Shown here: piece by piece, positions 14,859 to 23,876 of the stretch
Layout of the letters: every line of letters begins with the position of its first letter
How positions within the stretch are numbered: the first letter of the stretch is position 1
NCBI GenBank assembly: GCA_009380075.1
Contig: WHSO01000009.1
Location: 1-64,000, forward strand
Length of the DNA: 64,000 nt
Reading direction: 5' to 3'
Source of the DNA: Alphaproteobacteria bacterium
GTDB lineage: Bacteria; Pseudomonadota; Alphaproteobacteria; SMXQ01
Notes under the pieces: generated by a model
Told to the model about the DNA's origin: nothing
What the model saw: only the letters and a program-made list of their open reading frames with translations
Database searches by the model: none
Made by a program: the position numbers and the translations under genes

Positions 14859-14994
14859 CTATGAACGCAACCCGTCCGCACATTCTGTAGAACCGTTCAC
14901 TATTTGCCGGGGGAAATTGGACGGGACGAAAACGCCTGTGAAACACTGAGCATATCAACTCATCCCGGCATAGGCCGGAACAGGAGATATTGAT

Positions 14995-15240
14995 ATGCCC
15001 AACCGCGACACCGCCGCCCCTGGCACCGGCACATTTTTCGACACCGAAGGACTGGCGGAATACCTGAGCCTGTCGGAAAGCTACCTGAACCAGATGAGGG
15101 TGCGGGGGGACGGCCCAAAATACCACAAGATTGGCCGGAAAGTGATTTACCGGCTCGCGGACGTTGAGGAATGGCTTGCCCGGCAGGCCCACCGCTCGAC
15201 ATCCGAATACACCGACCCCGAACAGGCCCCGGCAGCCTGA
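14995..15240 (+). CDS. AlpA/excisionase-type helix-turn-helix protein
   Basis: An 81-residue DNA-binding protein with the MerR-like winged helix of AlpA, Xis and similar proteins: FFDTEGLAEYLSLSESYLNQ, then GDGPKYHKIGRKVIYRLADV and EEWLARQ (about residues 14-65). AGGAG sits 8 nt before the ATG. In P4-like satellites AlpA activates the integrase and controls excision. Here it heads the rightward block, divergent from the VRR-NUC operon, so it may govern the switch. No CI-type repressor was found in the element. The DNA-binding assignment is firm; the role is inferred from position. Confidence 0.8.
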   Translation: MPNRDTAAPGTGTFFDTEGLAEYLSLSESYLNQMRVRGDGPKYHKIGRKVIYRLADVEEWLARQAHRSTSEYTDPEQAPAA

Positions 15241-15326
15241 CAAACGGAAACCGCCCACCGGGGAAGGGAACCCGATGGGCGGCAATCTTACTTTCGCAGG
15301 AACAGCCATCATCGAAGGTGATAGCA

Positions 15327-15821
15327 ATGACCACCGTAGCAAACTACTTGAAAACCGTCAACTTCAGCCTTGCCGTTTCGGTCGTGGCGAAGATCAAGCC
15401 CGACAGCCCGAAGCCGGAACTGTTTGAATTAGAGGGTGGAACCGTCCTGGCGCGGGTGCTCCCGGTCGAGGATGGCGAAGGCAGATTCGTCGATTCCGTC
15501 GCCTATGCCGACGACGACCCTCACACTTGGTATCTCCAGCGCGACAAAGGAATATTCCTCGGCATCCGGCAGCTCATGGGAGCCAGCGGCATCAGCGTTC
15601 CCATTTTCCCCACCCCCGAAAGCTGGTTTCAGGGTCACGGGTGGGGAATCTGCATCATCAACTGGCGCGTAAAACTTCTTCCGTTTCTCGAAGGGGTGAC
15701 GCTCGACACCGGCCACCTTGATCCGCGCGTTGCCGACATCATGGAGAAGCGCCTCGAATCGAATTGCCGGCGTGACTTCCCCATCATTTCCAGAATGAGG
15801 GAGCCGCTCCATGCCGCGTGA
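15327..15821 (+). CDS. Hypothetical protein upstream of the DUF3631 ATPase
   Basis: A 164-residue soluble protein starting MTTVANYLKTVNFSLAVSVV, rich in Trp and acidic residues in the middle (YADDDPHTWYLQRDKGIF). I do not recognise it. It overlaps the DUF3631 gene by 11 bp and has GAAGGTG upstream, so it is probably translated with it. It may be a replication accessory, but this is only from position. Codon use looks like that of its neighbours. Confidence 0.55.
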   Translation: MTTVANYLKTVNFSLAVSVVAKIKPDSPKPELFELEGGTVLARVLPVEDGEGRFVDSVAYADDDPHTWYLQRDKGIFLGIRQLMGASGISVPIFPTPESWFQGHGWGICIINWRVKLLPFLEGVTLDTGHLDPRVADIMEKRLESNCRRDFPIISRMREPLHAA

Positions 15822-17325
15822 AAACATCTTCCCCGTCTTGAAGGGAACGACCGCCACCGATGTTGAAACCAGGGCCGAGGTACTGGCGAAGCTGACGCCG
15901 CTTCAATACGACATAGCGCGGAGAGACGCAGCAAAGGAATTCAGGATTCCCGTGTCGGCTCTTGACCGGGAGGTGTTCAGGCGCCGGCCGCAAGACGAAA
16001 GCGACGGACAGAAGAACTCGTTATTCAGCGAGCCTGAACCCTGGCCCTTTGAGGTGGGCGGCGCGGAAGTCCTGAATGAAATCGTTGCGGAAATCAGAAA
16101 ATACGTTGTGTTGCCCAGCGCCGCTGCCGATGGAATTGCCCTGTGGCTCCTGCACACGCATGCCATAGACGCGAGCGATATTGCCCCGATCCTGTTCGTG
16201 ACCAGCCCGGCGCCGGCGTGCGGAAAAACAACGGTCCTCGCGCTCGTCGAATCCCTGTCCCGCAAGGCGATATATGCCGCTCATGCCACCACCGCCGCCC
16301 TGTTCCGTCTGGTCGAGGAACACCGCCCGACCGTCATTCTGGACGAGTGCGATACCTACCTTCCGGAGGATAAAGACCTGCGCGGCCTGATCGACAGCGG
16401 CCACGCACTGAACGGGAAATTCCTTCGATGCGACGGGGAGGATAACGCCCCAAGAGCCTTTGGCACCTTCAGCCCGAAGGCTCTTGGTGGAATTGGAGGG
16501 GTCCATGCGACTATCAGCAGCCGCGCCATCACCATCAAATTGCAGCGCAAGGGACCGAACCAGAAAACAGAAAAGCTGCGCCTGAACCGGCGAGGGTATC
16601 TGAACGAGACGAAAGCCAGGGCCATGCGGTGGGCTTTGGACAACATCGACGCCCTGCGCGCAATCACCCCGGCCACCCCCGGCACACTGAGCGACCGCGA
16701 CGAGGACAACTGGACCCCGCTTTGCGCCATCGCGGAGCTTGTCGGCGGCGGCTGGGTGGAGAGAGCCCATCATGCGGCAATGGTGCTTGAGGACATCGAA
16801 GCGGCGCAGAGCATCCAGATCAAGCTGCTTGCCGACATTCAGATCGTGTTCGGGACGAGGGACCGCATTTCATCGAAGGCGCTCGCGGAAGACCTCGCGC
16901 AGATCGAAACGTCGCCCTGGTGCGAATGGAAAAACGAGAAGGCCATCACCCCCCGTCAGATCGCCAATCTCCTGAGCGGTTTCGGTATCTCGCCCGGCTC
17001 GGTTCGGATGCCGGACGGCTCCACCCCCAAGGGCTACCACCTCGAAGCCTTCACGGATTCTTTCTCCCGCTACCTGAATCCGCCGGATGGATCAGTTACA
17101 CCGACACAAGTCGCGGAAATCAAGGCTTTCGACCAGTTTTCGATCCGCCACAAGGGGGAGGTTGTGGCGGATAGAAAAGAGCAAAAAACGGCGGATTTGT
17201 TGGGTTGTGTCGGTGTAACCGATCGAAAACCGTCCATCGGCCCGGAAGAAGAAAATATCGACCTTTCCGAGCAGGAGGCGATCCGGTGGGAAGGCGAAGG
17301 CGGCGCGCTTCGGGGTGAGGAATAA
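15811..17325 (+). CDS. DUF3631 domain ATPase (helicase/primase-like), probable replication protein of the element
   Basis: A 504-residue P-loop ATPase. Walker A is SPAPACGKTT (about residues 132-141). Walker B is PTVILDECDTYLPEDKDLRG (173 onwards). The sensor region GGVHATISSRAITIKLQRKG (about 230-250) is typical of DUF3631, a helicase-like domain found in phages and integrative elements, often linked to primase modules. The N-terminus (1-80) is short and no primase motif is visible. It probably unwinds DNA for replication of the excised element. It overlaps the preceding gene by 11 bp and ends in a stop-start overlap with the next. Confidence 0.8.
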   Translation: MPRENIFPVLKGTTATDVETRAEVLAKLTPLQYDIARRDAAKEFRIPVSALDREVFRRRPQDESDGQKNSLFSEPEPWPFEVGGAEVLNEIVAEIRKYVVLPSAAADGIALWLLHTHAIDASDIAPILFVTSPAPACGKTTVLALVESLSRKAIYAAHATTAALFRLVEEHRPTVILDECDTYLPEDKDLRGLIDSGHALNGKFLRCDGEDNAPRAFGTFSPKALGGIGGVHATISSRAITIKLQRKGPNQKTEKLRLNRRGYLNETKARAMRWALDNIDALRAITPATPGTLSDRDEDNWTPLCAIAELVGGGWVERAHHAAMVLEDIEAAQSIQIKLLADIQIVFGTRDRISSKALAEDLAQIETSPWCEWKNEKAITPRQIANLLSGFGISPGSVRMPDGSTPKGYHLEAFTDSFSRYLNPPDGSVTPTQVAEIKAFDQFSIRHKGEVVADRKEQKTADLLGCVGVTDRKPSIGPEEENIDLSEQEAIRWEGEGGALRGEE

Positions 17326-17582
17326 TGGCCGCCTTCATCTACGTTGACGATATCGCCGGGTGCATCGTCTACGGCAACACCCGTAAAGGCAGCCACGAGT
17401 ATAAAAAACTTATCGAGTACCTTCTGCGGTCGGACTGGTGGCTGAAGGACTGGCCGGTTGTCCGCGAGGGCCGGGAACATGACCGGCAGCACCGACAGAT
17501 GAGCCGTCTTTTGGAGACGGGCCAAATTCGGAGTTTCCGGCAGGGTCATGGTACTATCGGCCATGACGGAGAATCGGGTTGA
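17325..17582 (+). CDS. Hypothetical protein between the ATPase and acetyltransferase genes
   Basis: An 85-residue basic protein starting MAAFIYVDDIAGCIVYGN and rich in His, Arg and Trp later (SDWWLKDWPVVREGREHD). The ATG overlaps the stop of the DUF3631 gene (TAATG) and its own end overlaps the next start, so it is in the coupled chain. In a complete podovirus the packaging and capsid genes would often lie around this point, so this gene may mark a junction. No family recognised. Confidence 0.5.
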   Translation: MAAFIYVDDIAGCIVYGNTRKGSHEYKKLIEYLLRSDWWLKDWPVVREGREHDRQHRQMSRLLETGQIRSFRQGHGTIGHDGESG

Positions 17583-18052
17583 CACACGCCATCGAAGCCA
17601 TTGACTCCGAAGTACATATCCGGCCCGCCACGGACGCGGACTTGCCACGGATCATGGCTCTTGGCAGGCAGTTCTACGAGGCGTCGAATACCCCTGAATT
17701 CCCGTGGGACGATGCGACCTGCATCGAACTTTTGAGGCACATGAGGATTGCCGGAATCCTGATTGTTTCCGAGCATGATGGAGAGGTTTCCGGCGTCATC
17801 GGCGGCCTGCTGACCCCATTTCCCTACGATAAAAACACCATCGTCGCTTCTGAAATGTTCTGGTGGGTCACGCCAGCGGCGCGGAGAGTTGGGTTCCCGT
17901 TGCTTGAAGCGTTCGAGGATGAAGCAAAATTGCGCGGTGCAAGGCTCGGGGCGATGAGCCTCGTACAGGACATGCGTGGCGACCTTTTGACAAAGCTTTA
18001 CCAGCGCCGGGGCTATCGCCTCTACGAGCGCAGCTTCCTGAAGGTGCTGTGA
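17579..18052 (+). CDS. GNAT-family acetyltransferase, phage type
   Basis: A 157-residue GNAT acetyltransferase starting with TTG (GGAG upstream). The N-terminal strand VHIRPATDADLPRIMALGRQ is typical, followed by GEVSGVIGGLL, the acetyl-CoA region FWWVTPAARRVGFPLLEAFE and the C-terminal YQRRGYRLYERSFLKV. This FWWV..ARR..G..LL version is common in podovirus structural modules, next to internal virion proteins. The substrate is unknown. It overlaps the following ejection-like gene by one base (TGATG). Confidence 0.8.
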   Translation: MTHAIEAIDSEVHIRPATDADLPRIMALGRQFYEASNTPEFPWDDATCIELLRHMRIAGILIVSEHDGEVSGVIGGLLTPFPYDKNTIVASEMFWWVTPAARRVGFPLLEAFEDEAKLRGARLGAMSLVQDMRGDLLTKLYQRRGYRLYERSFLKVL

Positions 18053-19020
18053 TGGCCGCACTCAGTTCCATCGCCGCCGGTGCGACCATAGCCGCTGCCG
18101 GCGTTGGTATTGCCGGTGGGCTCAAGACCCTGACGAGCAAGCCGAAGGCCCCGTCCGTTTCTGCGGGAGCCAACCCCGGATCGGTCCTCGGGATAGGGTT
18201 CAATCGCGGCCTTTCCACCCCCGGTTTGATGTTCGAGAAGGGCACCCTGACCCCCACCGGATCGGGCATCGACCTTCGTAACCTCCTTGAACTATTCAGC
18301 GCCGGGGGTACTGGCGTTCCCGGCAGCCTCGCCAGCCTCCGGGCAAAACAGGCGGCGCTTGGCGGGAATATCCCCGCGCTCCGCGCAGGAATACAGGGCC
18401 TGAGGGGTGATTTCTCCAATCTCCGCGCCCAGGTCGTCCCCGGCTTCGGTGCGTTGACCGAGGCCCGCGTGAAGTCGATCAGGGATGCGGCGTCGGAGAG
18501 CATCGGGAACCTTCGGGAGACGATGGCCCGCCGGAATGTCCTTGGATCGAGCTTCGCGACGGATACCGAATCGCGCACGCGCCTCGCTTTCGCGCAGGAG
18601 GAATCCAACGTCCGTGCCGAGGCCAAGGTTGCCGAAATCGGCGCGACGCAACAGCTTATCAGCGACGAGCTTAACACCTACGCGCAGGAGCTTGGCCTGA
18701 CGGAATTCGACGCAAGCCTGCACCAGCAGGACATCTCGAACGCCATCACCCAATCGAACCTCATCATCAACGAACTGACCCGCCAGTTGCAGGAACTCAA
18801 TATCGCGGGCTCGGTCGCCAACGGGGTTGCTTCGGCGGTTGCCAATCAGGGCATGGCGGAAGCAAGGTTGCAGCTTCTTTCCTCCGGCTTGGGGGATCAG
18901 AATTTCACCGCCGGGCTCAAAAGCATTCAGGGAAGCATCGAAGGGCTCGGGGCCGCATTCGGTAACACCTTGCAACAGCAGGCGCGCATCGACGTTGCCT
19001 CACGACCGGATATTTTCTGA
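18052..19020 (+). CDS. Internal virion/DNA-ejection protein-like (first of three)
   Basis: A 322-residue protein. A small hydrophobic Ala/Gly segment at the N-terminus (AALSSIAAGATIAAAGVGIA) is followed by long helical regions rich in Ala, Gln and Glu (LAFAQEESNVRAEAKVAEIG; then QLISDELNTYAQELGLTEFD). The combination of a membrane-inserting tip and coiled-coil-like body, right after a phage GNAT gene, fits the smallest podovirus ejection protein. The ATG at 18052 overlaps the GNAT stop. The assignment is from architecture and neighbours; sequence similarity in this class is weak. Confidence 0.5.
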   Translation: MAALSSIAAGATIAAAGVGIAGGLKTLTSKPKAPSVSAGANPGSVLGIGFNRGLSTPGLMFEKGTLTPTGSGIDLRNLLELFSAGGTGVPGSLASLRAKQAALGGNIPALRAGIQGLRGDFSNLRAQVVPGFGALTEARVKSIRDAASESIGNLRETMARRNVLGSSFATDTESRTRLAFAQEESNVRAEAKVAEIGATQQLISDELNTYAQELGLTEFDASLHQQDISNAITQSNLIINELTRQLQELNIAGSVANGVASAVANQGMAEARLQLLSSGLGDQNFTAGLKSIQGSIEGLGAAFGNTLQQQARIDVASRPDIF

Positions 19021-20333
19021 TGGCTGACTCCATTCCTTCCGCCGCCTCCGGTCTCGCGCTTGGCGAGGCCATGCTGACCGCCCAGCGCAAGCAGCGGAAC
19101 GACACCCAGCGCATCACGCTTGAGGGCATGGCGCTGGACGCCAAGGTCGCGGACCAGAACCGGACATTTGGACTCAAGCGGCAGGAAGCGGCGTTCAATG
19201 AACTGAAAGCCTCCTTCGAGCGCATGGGAAAGTACGGCGAGGCCGCGCAGGCGATGGGGCCGAACTTCAAGACCGGCTCCCCCCTGGACAAAGCCATCGA
19301 CCGCGAAAAGAACATCCTCGCGAAAATCGCGCCGCTGGTGGGCTATGACCCCAACGCGGCGCAAGCGGCGGCGGCATGGGCGCGCTCAAGAGCGAACATC
19401 CCGGCGAAGCCCGTTGCGGTCCCCTCGACCTCGCGCCTTGTCGACCCGTTCACCGGGAAAGAAGTCGTTTCCGCGAACGAGGCCCGCATTCTCTCGCCCG
19501 ATGAAGTGAAGGGCCTCGGCCTGCCGACAAACACGGTTGTCCAGCGCAAGGGCAACGGCGATTTTTCGATCCAGTTCGCGCCGGAGAACACCCCGACCCT
19601 GCGGGCGCAGAAAATCGCCTCCCTGACCGGAAGGGGGCTGGATCAGACCACCGCCGAGGACATCGTTGACGGCAACATTGACATCGAAATCGTGCCGACG
19701 ACCGGCAGGGCCAGGTTGGTCAATAAGCTGACGCAACAGGTGACGGAAATTCCCATCGGGGGTGCAAAGGAAACTCCGGCAGCCGGTGAGCAGACGACAC
19801 CCCCGCCGACCGAACAGCAGCCGGGGCCGGGACAGGCTTTCGGGGCGCTGAACTGGCTGAAGGATATTTCCACCGACACGCTGGGACAGGTATTCGAGGA
19901 AATGCAATTCCCCGAGGTGCGGGCGGCGCGGACGCAAATGAAATTCCTTCGGGAAGAAATCATCAATGCGTTGTCAAAGTCGGGCCGTCCCCCCGTTGTG
20001 GAACAGGCCCGCATCCTCGAAACCCTGCCGAGCCTCGGCCCCGTGGAGTCCATCGGCGGCGCGGTTGTCGCGCTCAAGACGACGCGGGGACTTCTGGAAC
20101 AGGTCAAGGCCGACGACGAGGTGTTTTCCGACGACGCCAACCAGCCCGACAAGCTCCGTCTGGAAGCCTTCGAGCGCGTCCGAAGGATCAACCGCGTTCT
20201 CAAGCAGATGGAAGTCCTCGACACGATAGGGACGGCCCCCGCCGGCGAAAACGTGCCCGAGGGTGTTGATCCCGAGTTGTGGAAATTCCTGACGCCCGAG
20301 CAACAGAAGCTATGGCAGACACCTTCACCGTAG
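19020..20333 (+). CDS. Internal virion/DNA-ejection protein-like (second of three)
   Basis: A 437-residue protein starting MADSIPSAASGLALGEAMLT, with a helical charged N-terminal region (LKRQEAAFNELKASFERMGK), a central Pro/Thr-rich linker (about residues 240-275, with ETPAAGEQTTPPPTEQQPGP) and a helical C-terminus. The stop-start overlaps (TGATG before, 22 bp after) keep it in the coupled chain. It has no enzymatic motif I can see. In podoviruses the middle internal virion protein has this sort of elongated, low-complexity architecture. Alternative: a scaffold or tail protein. Confidence 0.45.
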   Translation: MADSIPSAASGLALGEAMLTAQRKQRNDTQRITLEGMALDAKVADQNRTFGLKRQEAAFNELKASFERMGKYGEAAQAMGPNFKTGSPLDKAIDREKNILAKIAPLVGYDPNAAQAAAAWARSRANIPAKPVAVPSTSRLVDPFTGKEVVSANEARILSPDEVKGLGLPTNTVVQRKGNGDFSIQFAPENTPTLRAQKIASLTGRGLDQTTAEDIVDGNIDIEIVPTTGRARLVNKLTQQVTEIPIGGAKETPAAGEQTTPPPTEQQPGPGQAFGALNWLKDISTDTLGQVFEEMQFPEVRAARTQMKFLREEIINALSKSGRPPVVEQARILETLPSLGPVESIGGAVVALKTTRGLLEQVKADDEVFSDDANQPDKLRLEAFERVRRINRVLKQMEVLDTIGTAPAGENVPEGVDPELWKFLTPEQQKLWQTPSP

Positions 20334-22927
20334 AGCAACAGAAGGCGCTCGCGCTTGCCGAAGCGAAGCGGAAGGTTGCGGCGCGTCCCGGTGTCGTGGG
20401 GGAATTCGGGCAGGGCGCGAATGTCGGTATCTCCGAAGTCGCCGGGGCACCCGTTGACCTTGTGAACCTCCTCGGCGGAATTCTCGACGCGGGCCGGGAA
20501 GCCGTTGGTATCCCCTCAACCGGGATCAACGTGAAGATCCCCGGCGGCAGCCAGGACGTGCAAACGCTGTTCTCCAAGATCGGGCTTGCTCCGGAACCGG
20601 GGAAGGAACCCGATACGCTCCCGTTCGAGATCGGGCGCTTCACTGGCTCGACGGCGGCGGCGGTGCTGCCCGTTGGAGCGGCGGCGAAGGGGGCTACGGC
20701 TGTCAAGGCGACGGCAGGCCCCGGCAACGCCCTTACCAATTTCGTGCAGGACGTGGCACGTACCGCCGTCAAGGCACCCGGACGGTTCATCGCCGGGGAA
20801 GTGACGGCGGCGGCGACGGCAGCGACGGGTGGGCATATCGCGCGCGAAAGATTCCCCGACAGTCGCGCGGCGCAGACCATCGGAGAAATCATCGGGGGGT
20901 TGTCACCGGCAGCGGCGGGCGCGGCCGCGCGGGTTTCCCTGACCGTCACCGGGGCGAGGTTCGCCCGGCGCATGGTACGTCCCTTCACGCGCACGGGGGC
21001 GAGGGGACGGGCCGAGGGACGGGTTGCCGACGTGACCCGCGACCCGGAAGCGGCCATGCGGGGATTGACCACGGACGAAACCCTTCCCGGTCTCACTCCC
21101 GCGCAGAAAACCGGCGACGAGGGATTGTTGTCCCTTGAAAGATCGGTGATCGAATCGAGCGAACAGCTTAAAGGGCAGTCGGACGAGCAGATCGCCAACA
21201 TGACACAGGTAATTCGCGAATCGCTTTCCCGTCCCGGCGAGGGCGTGTCCCCGGAACGGACGGCGCAGGCAATGGAAGCCGCGCAGGGGCACTTGCGGGG
21301 CCTGCTGGATACCCGCTTGAGGGTTGCCGCCCGCATCGCGGATGAGAAGATTGCGGCGCTCGGTCCCAATGCGACGCGGGCCGACGCCAACCTGATTGCA
21401 CGGGACGAACTGACCAAGGCCCTGACCGACGCGCGGACGCAGGAACGGGAACTGTGGCGGGCGGTCCCGATGGAGGCCGAAACCTCGACCCGGAAAGCAA
21501 AGTCCGCCTACCAGCGTCTTTTGAAAGAAACGCCTCGGGCGCAGCAAAGCGATATTCCCGCCGTTGCGAGAGAGTTGCTTGAGGCCGAATCGAATACCGC
21601 CCTTGGCGACGTTGACAGGGTGCGGGAGTTGCACGGCCTCCGAAGCAAGCTGCTTGAGGACGCCCGCAACGCCCGTTCGACAGGGCAGCGCAACAAGGCC
21701 CGTATTGCCGATGAGATTGCCGACGCCATCCTTGATGACCTGGGCGCGGCGGCGGGGAACGTGAAGGGCGAGACAGGGGAAACCCTGCGGGCGGCGCTCA
21801 ACTATTCGGCCGACCTCAACGGACGCTTCACGCGCGGCCCAGTGGGAAGGCTTCTCGGCACCGCACGGCAGGGCGGGGCGGCGACACCCCTTGAACTCAC
21901 CCTGGAACGCACGGTAGGGCGCGGCGGTCCCGTGGGCCGTGTCGAATCCCAAGCCCTTCAAGACGCGGTTTCCAGAACGGGCGACCTTCCCGCCCTTCGG
22001 GGTTCGGTAGAGGATTTCCTGAAAGACGAATTCCAGCGCAACGCGGTTCGGAACGGCGAGATCAGCCCGGCGGCGGCAAGGGTGTTCGTCAACAAGTATC
22101 AGGATACCCTTGAGGACTTCCCCGACCTTCGGCGGCAATTCGATCAGGCCATCGAATCGGGCAACGCGGAGACCGTTGCACGGAAACGGGCCGAAGGTGT
22201 TGCCGCGCGGTTGAACGATCCGAAGGTATCGAGATCGGCCATCTTCATTCAGCACCCCCCGGAACAGGTGATCCAGCAGATTGCCAAGGTGCGCCGTCCC
22301 GGCGACGCCATGAAGGAACTGGTCAAGCTGGCGGATCGCGACACAACCGGGGACGCCTTGAAGGGGATCAAGACGACATTCACCGATTACCTGATGAATC
22401 AGGCGTCAACCAAGACCATGACCGCCGAGGGCCAATCCGTAATATCCGGCTTCGCGCTTCGCCGGTTGCTCGAAAGCGGTCCAACCAGGAAGATGGCCGA
22501 TGCGCTGTTTTCCCCCGACGAACGGCGCTTCCTGCAAATCGTCGCCAACACGGCGGAAAAGGTCGAGAAGGCCGTCGCTGTCCGTCCGCGCCCCGAGGGG
22601 ATCATTGCCGACCGTCCCGCGATGCTAACCAATGTGATTGCCGGAGTGACGGGCGCGCAACTCGGGCGCAAGGTTGCCGAAGCCACCGGAGGGGGCACGG
22701 TGCAGACGCCGGGCATCATGGCCGGGATATTCCGCCGCCTGACCGCGAGCCGCATTCAAGACCCGGCCCGCCGGTTGTTGATCGACGCGGTGCAGGATGA
22801 AGATTTGTTCAAGGCGCTGATTGCGAAAACCACGGACCCGAAACAGCAGGAATTCGCACGGCGCAAGCTCAATGCGTGGGCGGTTGCTGTCATCCGTGAC
22901 GCGGGCGGCGAAGACACCGAAGAATGA
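20312..22927 (+). CDS. Large internal virion/DNA-ejection protein-like (third of three)
   Basis: An 871-residue, mostly helical protein starting MADTFTVEQQKALALAEAKR and overlapping the previous gene by 22 bp. Residues 120-220 have Ala/Gly-rich, weakly hydrophobic stretches that could insert in membranes. The segment TPAQKTGDEGLLSLERSV is a motif I associate with large phage ejection-type proteins. Long coiled-coil-like regions follow (EETPRAQQ through the C-terminus). It is the largest gene of the element. I see no transglycosylase motif. Podovirus ejection proteins of 800-1300 residues have this composition and position. Confidence 0.5.
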   Translation: MADTFTVEQQKALALAEAKRKVAARPGVVGEFGQGANVGISEVAGAPVDLVNLLGGILDAGREAVGIPSTGINVKIPGGSQDVQTLFSKIGLAPEPGKEPDTLPFEIGRFTGSTAAAVLPVGAAAKGATAVKATAGPGNALTNFVQDVARTAVKAPGRFIAGEVTAAATAATGGHIARERFPDSRAAQTIGEIIGGLSPAAAGAAARVSLTVTGARFARRMVRPFTRTGARGRAEGRVADVTRDPEAAMRGLTTDETLPGLTPAQKTGDEGLLSLERSVIESSEQLKGQSDEQIANMTQVIRESLSRPGEGVSPERTAQAMEAAQGHLRGLLDTRLRVAARIADEKIAALGPNATRADANLIARDELTKALTDARTQERELWRAVPMEAETSTRKAKSAYQRLLKETPRAQQSDIPAVARELLEAESNTALGDVDRVRELHGLRSKLLEDARNARSTGQRNKARIADEIADAILDDLGAAAGNVKGETGETLRAALNYSADLNGRFTRGPVGRLLGTARQGGAATPLELTLERTVGRGGPVGRVESQALQDAVSRTGDLPALRGSVEDFLKDEFQRNAVRNGEISPAAARVFVNKYQDTLEDFPDLRRQFDQAIESGNAETVARKRAEGVAARLNDPKVSRSAIFIQHPPEQVIQQIAKVRRPGDAMKELVKLADRDTTGDALKGIKTTFTDYLMNQASTKTMTAEGQSVISGFALRRLLESGPTRKMADALFSPDERRFLQIVANTAEKVEKAVAVRPRPEGIIADRPAMLTNVIAGVTGAQLGRKVAEATGGGTVQTPGIMAGIFRRLTASRIQDPARRLLIDAVQDEDLFKALIAKTTDPKQQEFARRKLNAWAVAVIRDAGGEDTEE

Positions 22928-23211
22928 ACCGCGCCGACAAATTCCTGTTGGAAAAATTCGATCAATCCATCAGCCGGTTCATGATCTACGCCCGCGCGAT
23001 GGCGGAATGCCGCAAGGGCGGGGATACTTCCTTGTTGGAATCTACCATCCGGCGCGAACGCGAAATCCTCATGGAAATCGAAAGGCTGCTCGGCCTCCCC
23101 GCTGACGGGGCGCTGGCCGACACGCTCATGGAACAAGCCCTTGCGGGGGAACAGGTCAAATCCATAGCCCCGAGGCTGTCCCCGGTCCCCGAGGACTACA
23201 GGCTCAACTAG
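22924..23211 (+). CDS. Small helical hypothetical protein at the end of the coupled chain
   Basis: A 95-residue helical protein starting MNRADKFLLEKFDQSISRFM, whose ATG overlaps the stop of the large ejection-like gene (ATGA). The C-terminus is Pro-rich (APRLSPVPEDYRLN). It is convergent with the gene at 23208. In phage ejection modules a small accessory protein sometimes follows the large one, but I cannot name it. Confidence 0.55.
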   Translation: MNRADKFLLEKFDQSISRFMIYARAMAECRKGGDTSLLESTIRREREILMEIERLLGLPADGALADTLMEQALAGEQVKSIAPRLSPVPEDYRLN

Positions 23212-23873
23212 TATTCCCCGGCTATCTTCGCCCGCTGGATCACCGATTGCGCCCAGCGCCGGAACGACTTTGGCGGGGATTCCACCCCATCGCGATATTG
23301 GATGACGGCGGCGATTAGGCGGCAGAATTCGCCTTTAGGGGCATGGGTAGGTTTCTTCCCCCTCACGCGGCTGCGATAGAGATCGTAAAGGGCCTCGGTG
23401 AATTTTATATGCGATGGCCCGCGCGTGTTGGCCGACACGCTCTTTGCCGCGCCCTCGGTGTAGGTTTCCCGTCCTATCTCGGCCCGGTCCCTGACCTTCG
23501 CGGCATATTGCAACAGGGAGGGGCGGAGGTTTTCCGAAAGGCTCTGAATCTCCCGTCGCTCCGGGTCGCCTCCGTTGTTCTGGAACGGAACATCGGTGGC
23601 CGAGCCGAGCCATAACGCAGGGGCGCGTCCCGCCATGTATTTCTTGAGATCGGCGGCGAAGCCTTCGGCCTGGTCCGCAATCTTTATCATCGCGTCGTAG
23701 GCGGCGCGGTTGGTCATCGTTTTCTCGTCGCGCTCCAGATCATCCAAGAGTCTGATGGCCGATTTGATCCGCCCGAGGGTGTCGTTTTCCCTTTCGTCGC
23801 CGCCGTTGGACTTGAGGATGAGAAGGGCGGTAGCAAGGCCGCACATTTTCACTTCGTCATTCAGGATCGCCAC
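23208..23873 (-). CDS. Hypothetical protein next to the integrase
   Basis: A 221-residue soluble helical protein, probably starting with GTG (MAILNDEVKMCGLATALLIL). The N-terminus is mildly hydrophobic, the rest charged (KSAIRLLDDLERDEKTMTNR). The C-terminal half (RGPSHIKFTEALYDLYRSRV, then FRRWAQSVIQRAKIAG) looks DNA-binding-like but is not a family I know. It starts 3 bp after the integrase stop on the same strand, so both share a leftward message. It could be a directionality or maintenance factor. Confidence 0.5.
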   Translation of the reverse strand: MAILNDEVKMCGLATALLILKSNGGDERENDTLGRIKSAIRLLDDLERDEKTMTNRAAYDAMIKIADQAEGFAADLKKYMAGRAPALWLGSATDVPFQNNGGDPERREIQSLSENLRPSLLQYAAKVRDRAEIGRETYTEGAAKSVSANTRGPSHIKFTEALYDLYRSRVRGKKPTHAPKGEFCRLIAAVIQYRDGVESPPKSFRRWAQSVIQRAKIAGEY

Positions 23874-23876
23874 GGC

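Noticed and set aside
14591-14881. The 96-codon frame upstream of VRR-NUC as an intact gene
   Set aside because: Its Arg/Ser-rich translation is not protein-like, whereas the overlapping frame carries a helix-turn-helix-like pattern; listed instead as a remnant.
15811-17325. The P-loop ATPase as a large terminase
   Set aside because: The motifs around Walker A and B and the length of the C-terminal part fit DUF3631 and not TerL; no nuclease domain follows.
20903-22255. A 450-codon minus-strand frame inside the large ejection-like gene
   Set aside because: The plus-strand gene is coupled to its neighbours and has sensible composition; the antisense frame has none.
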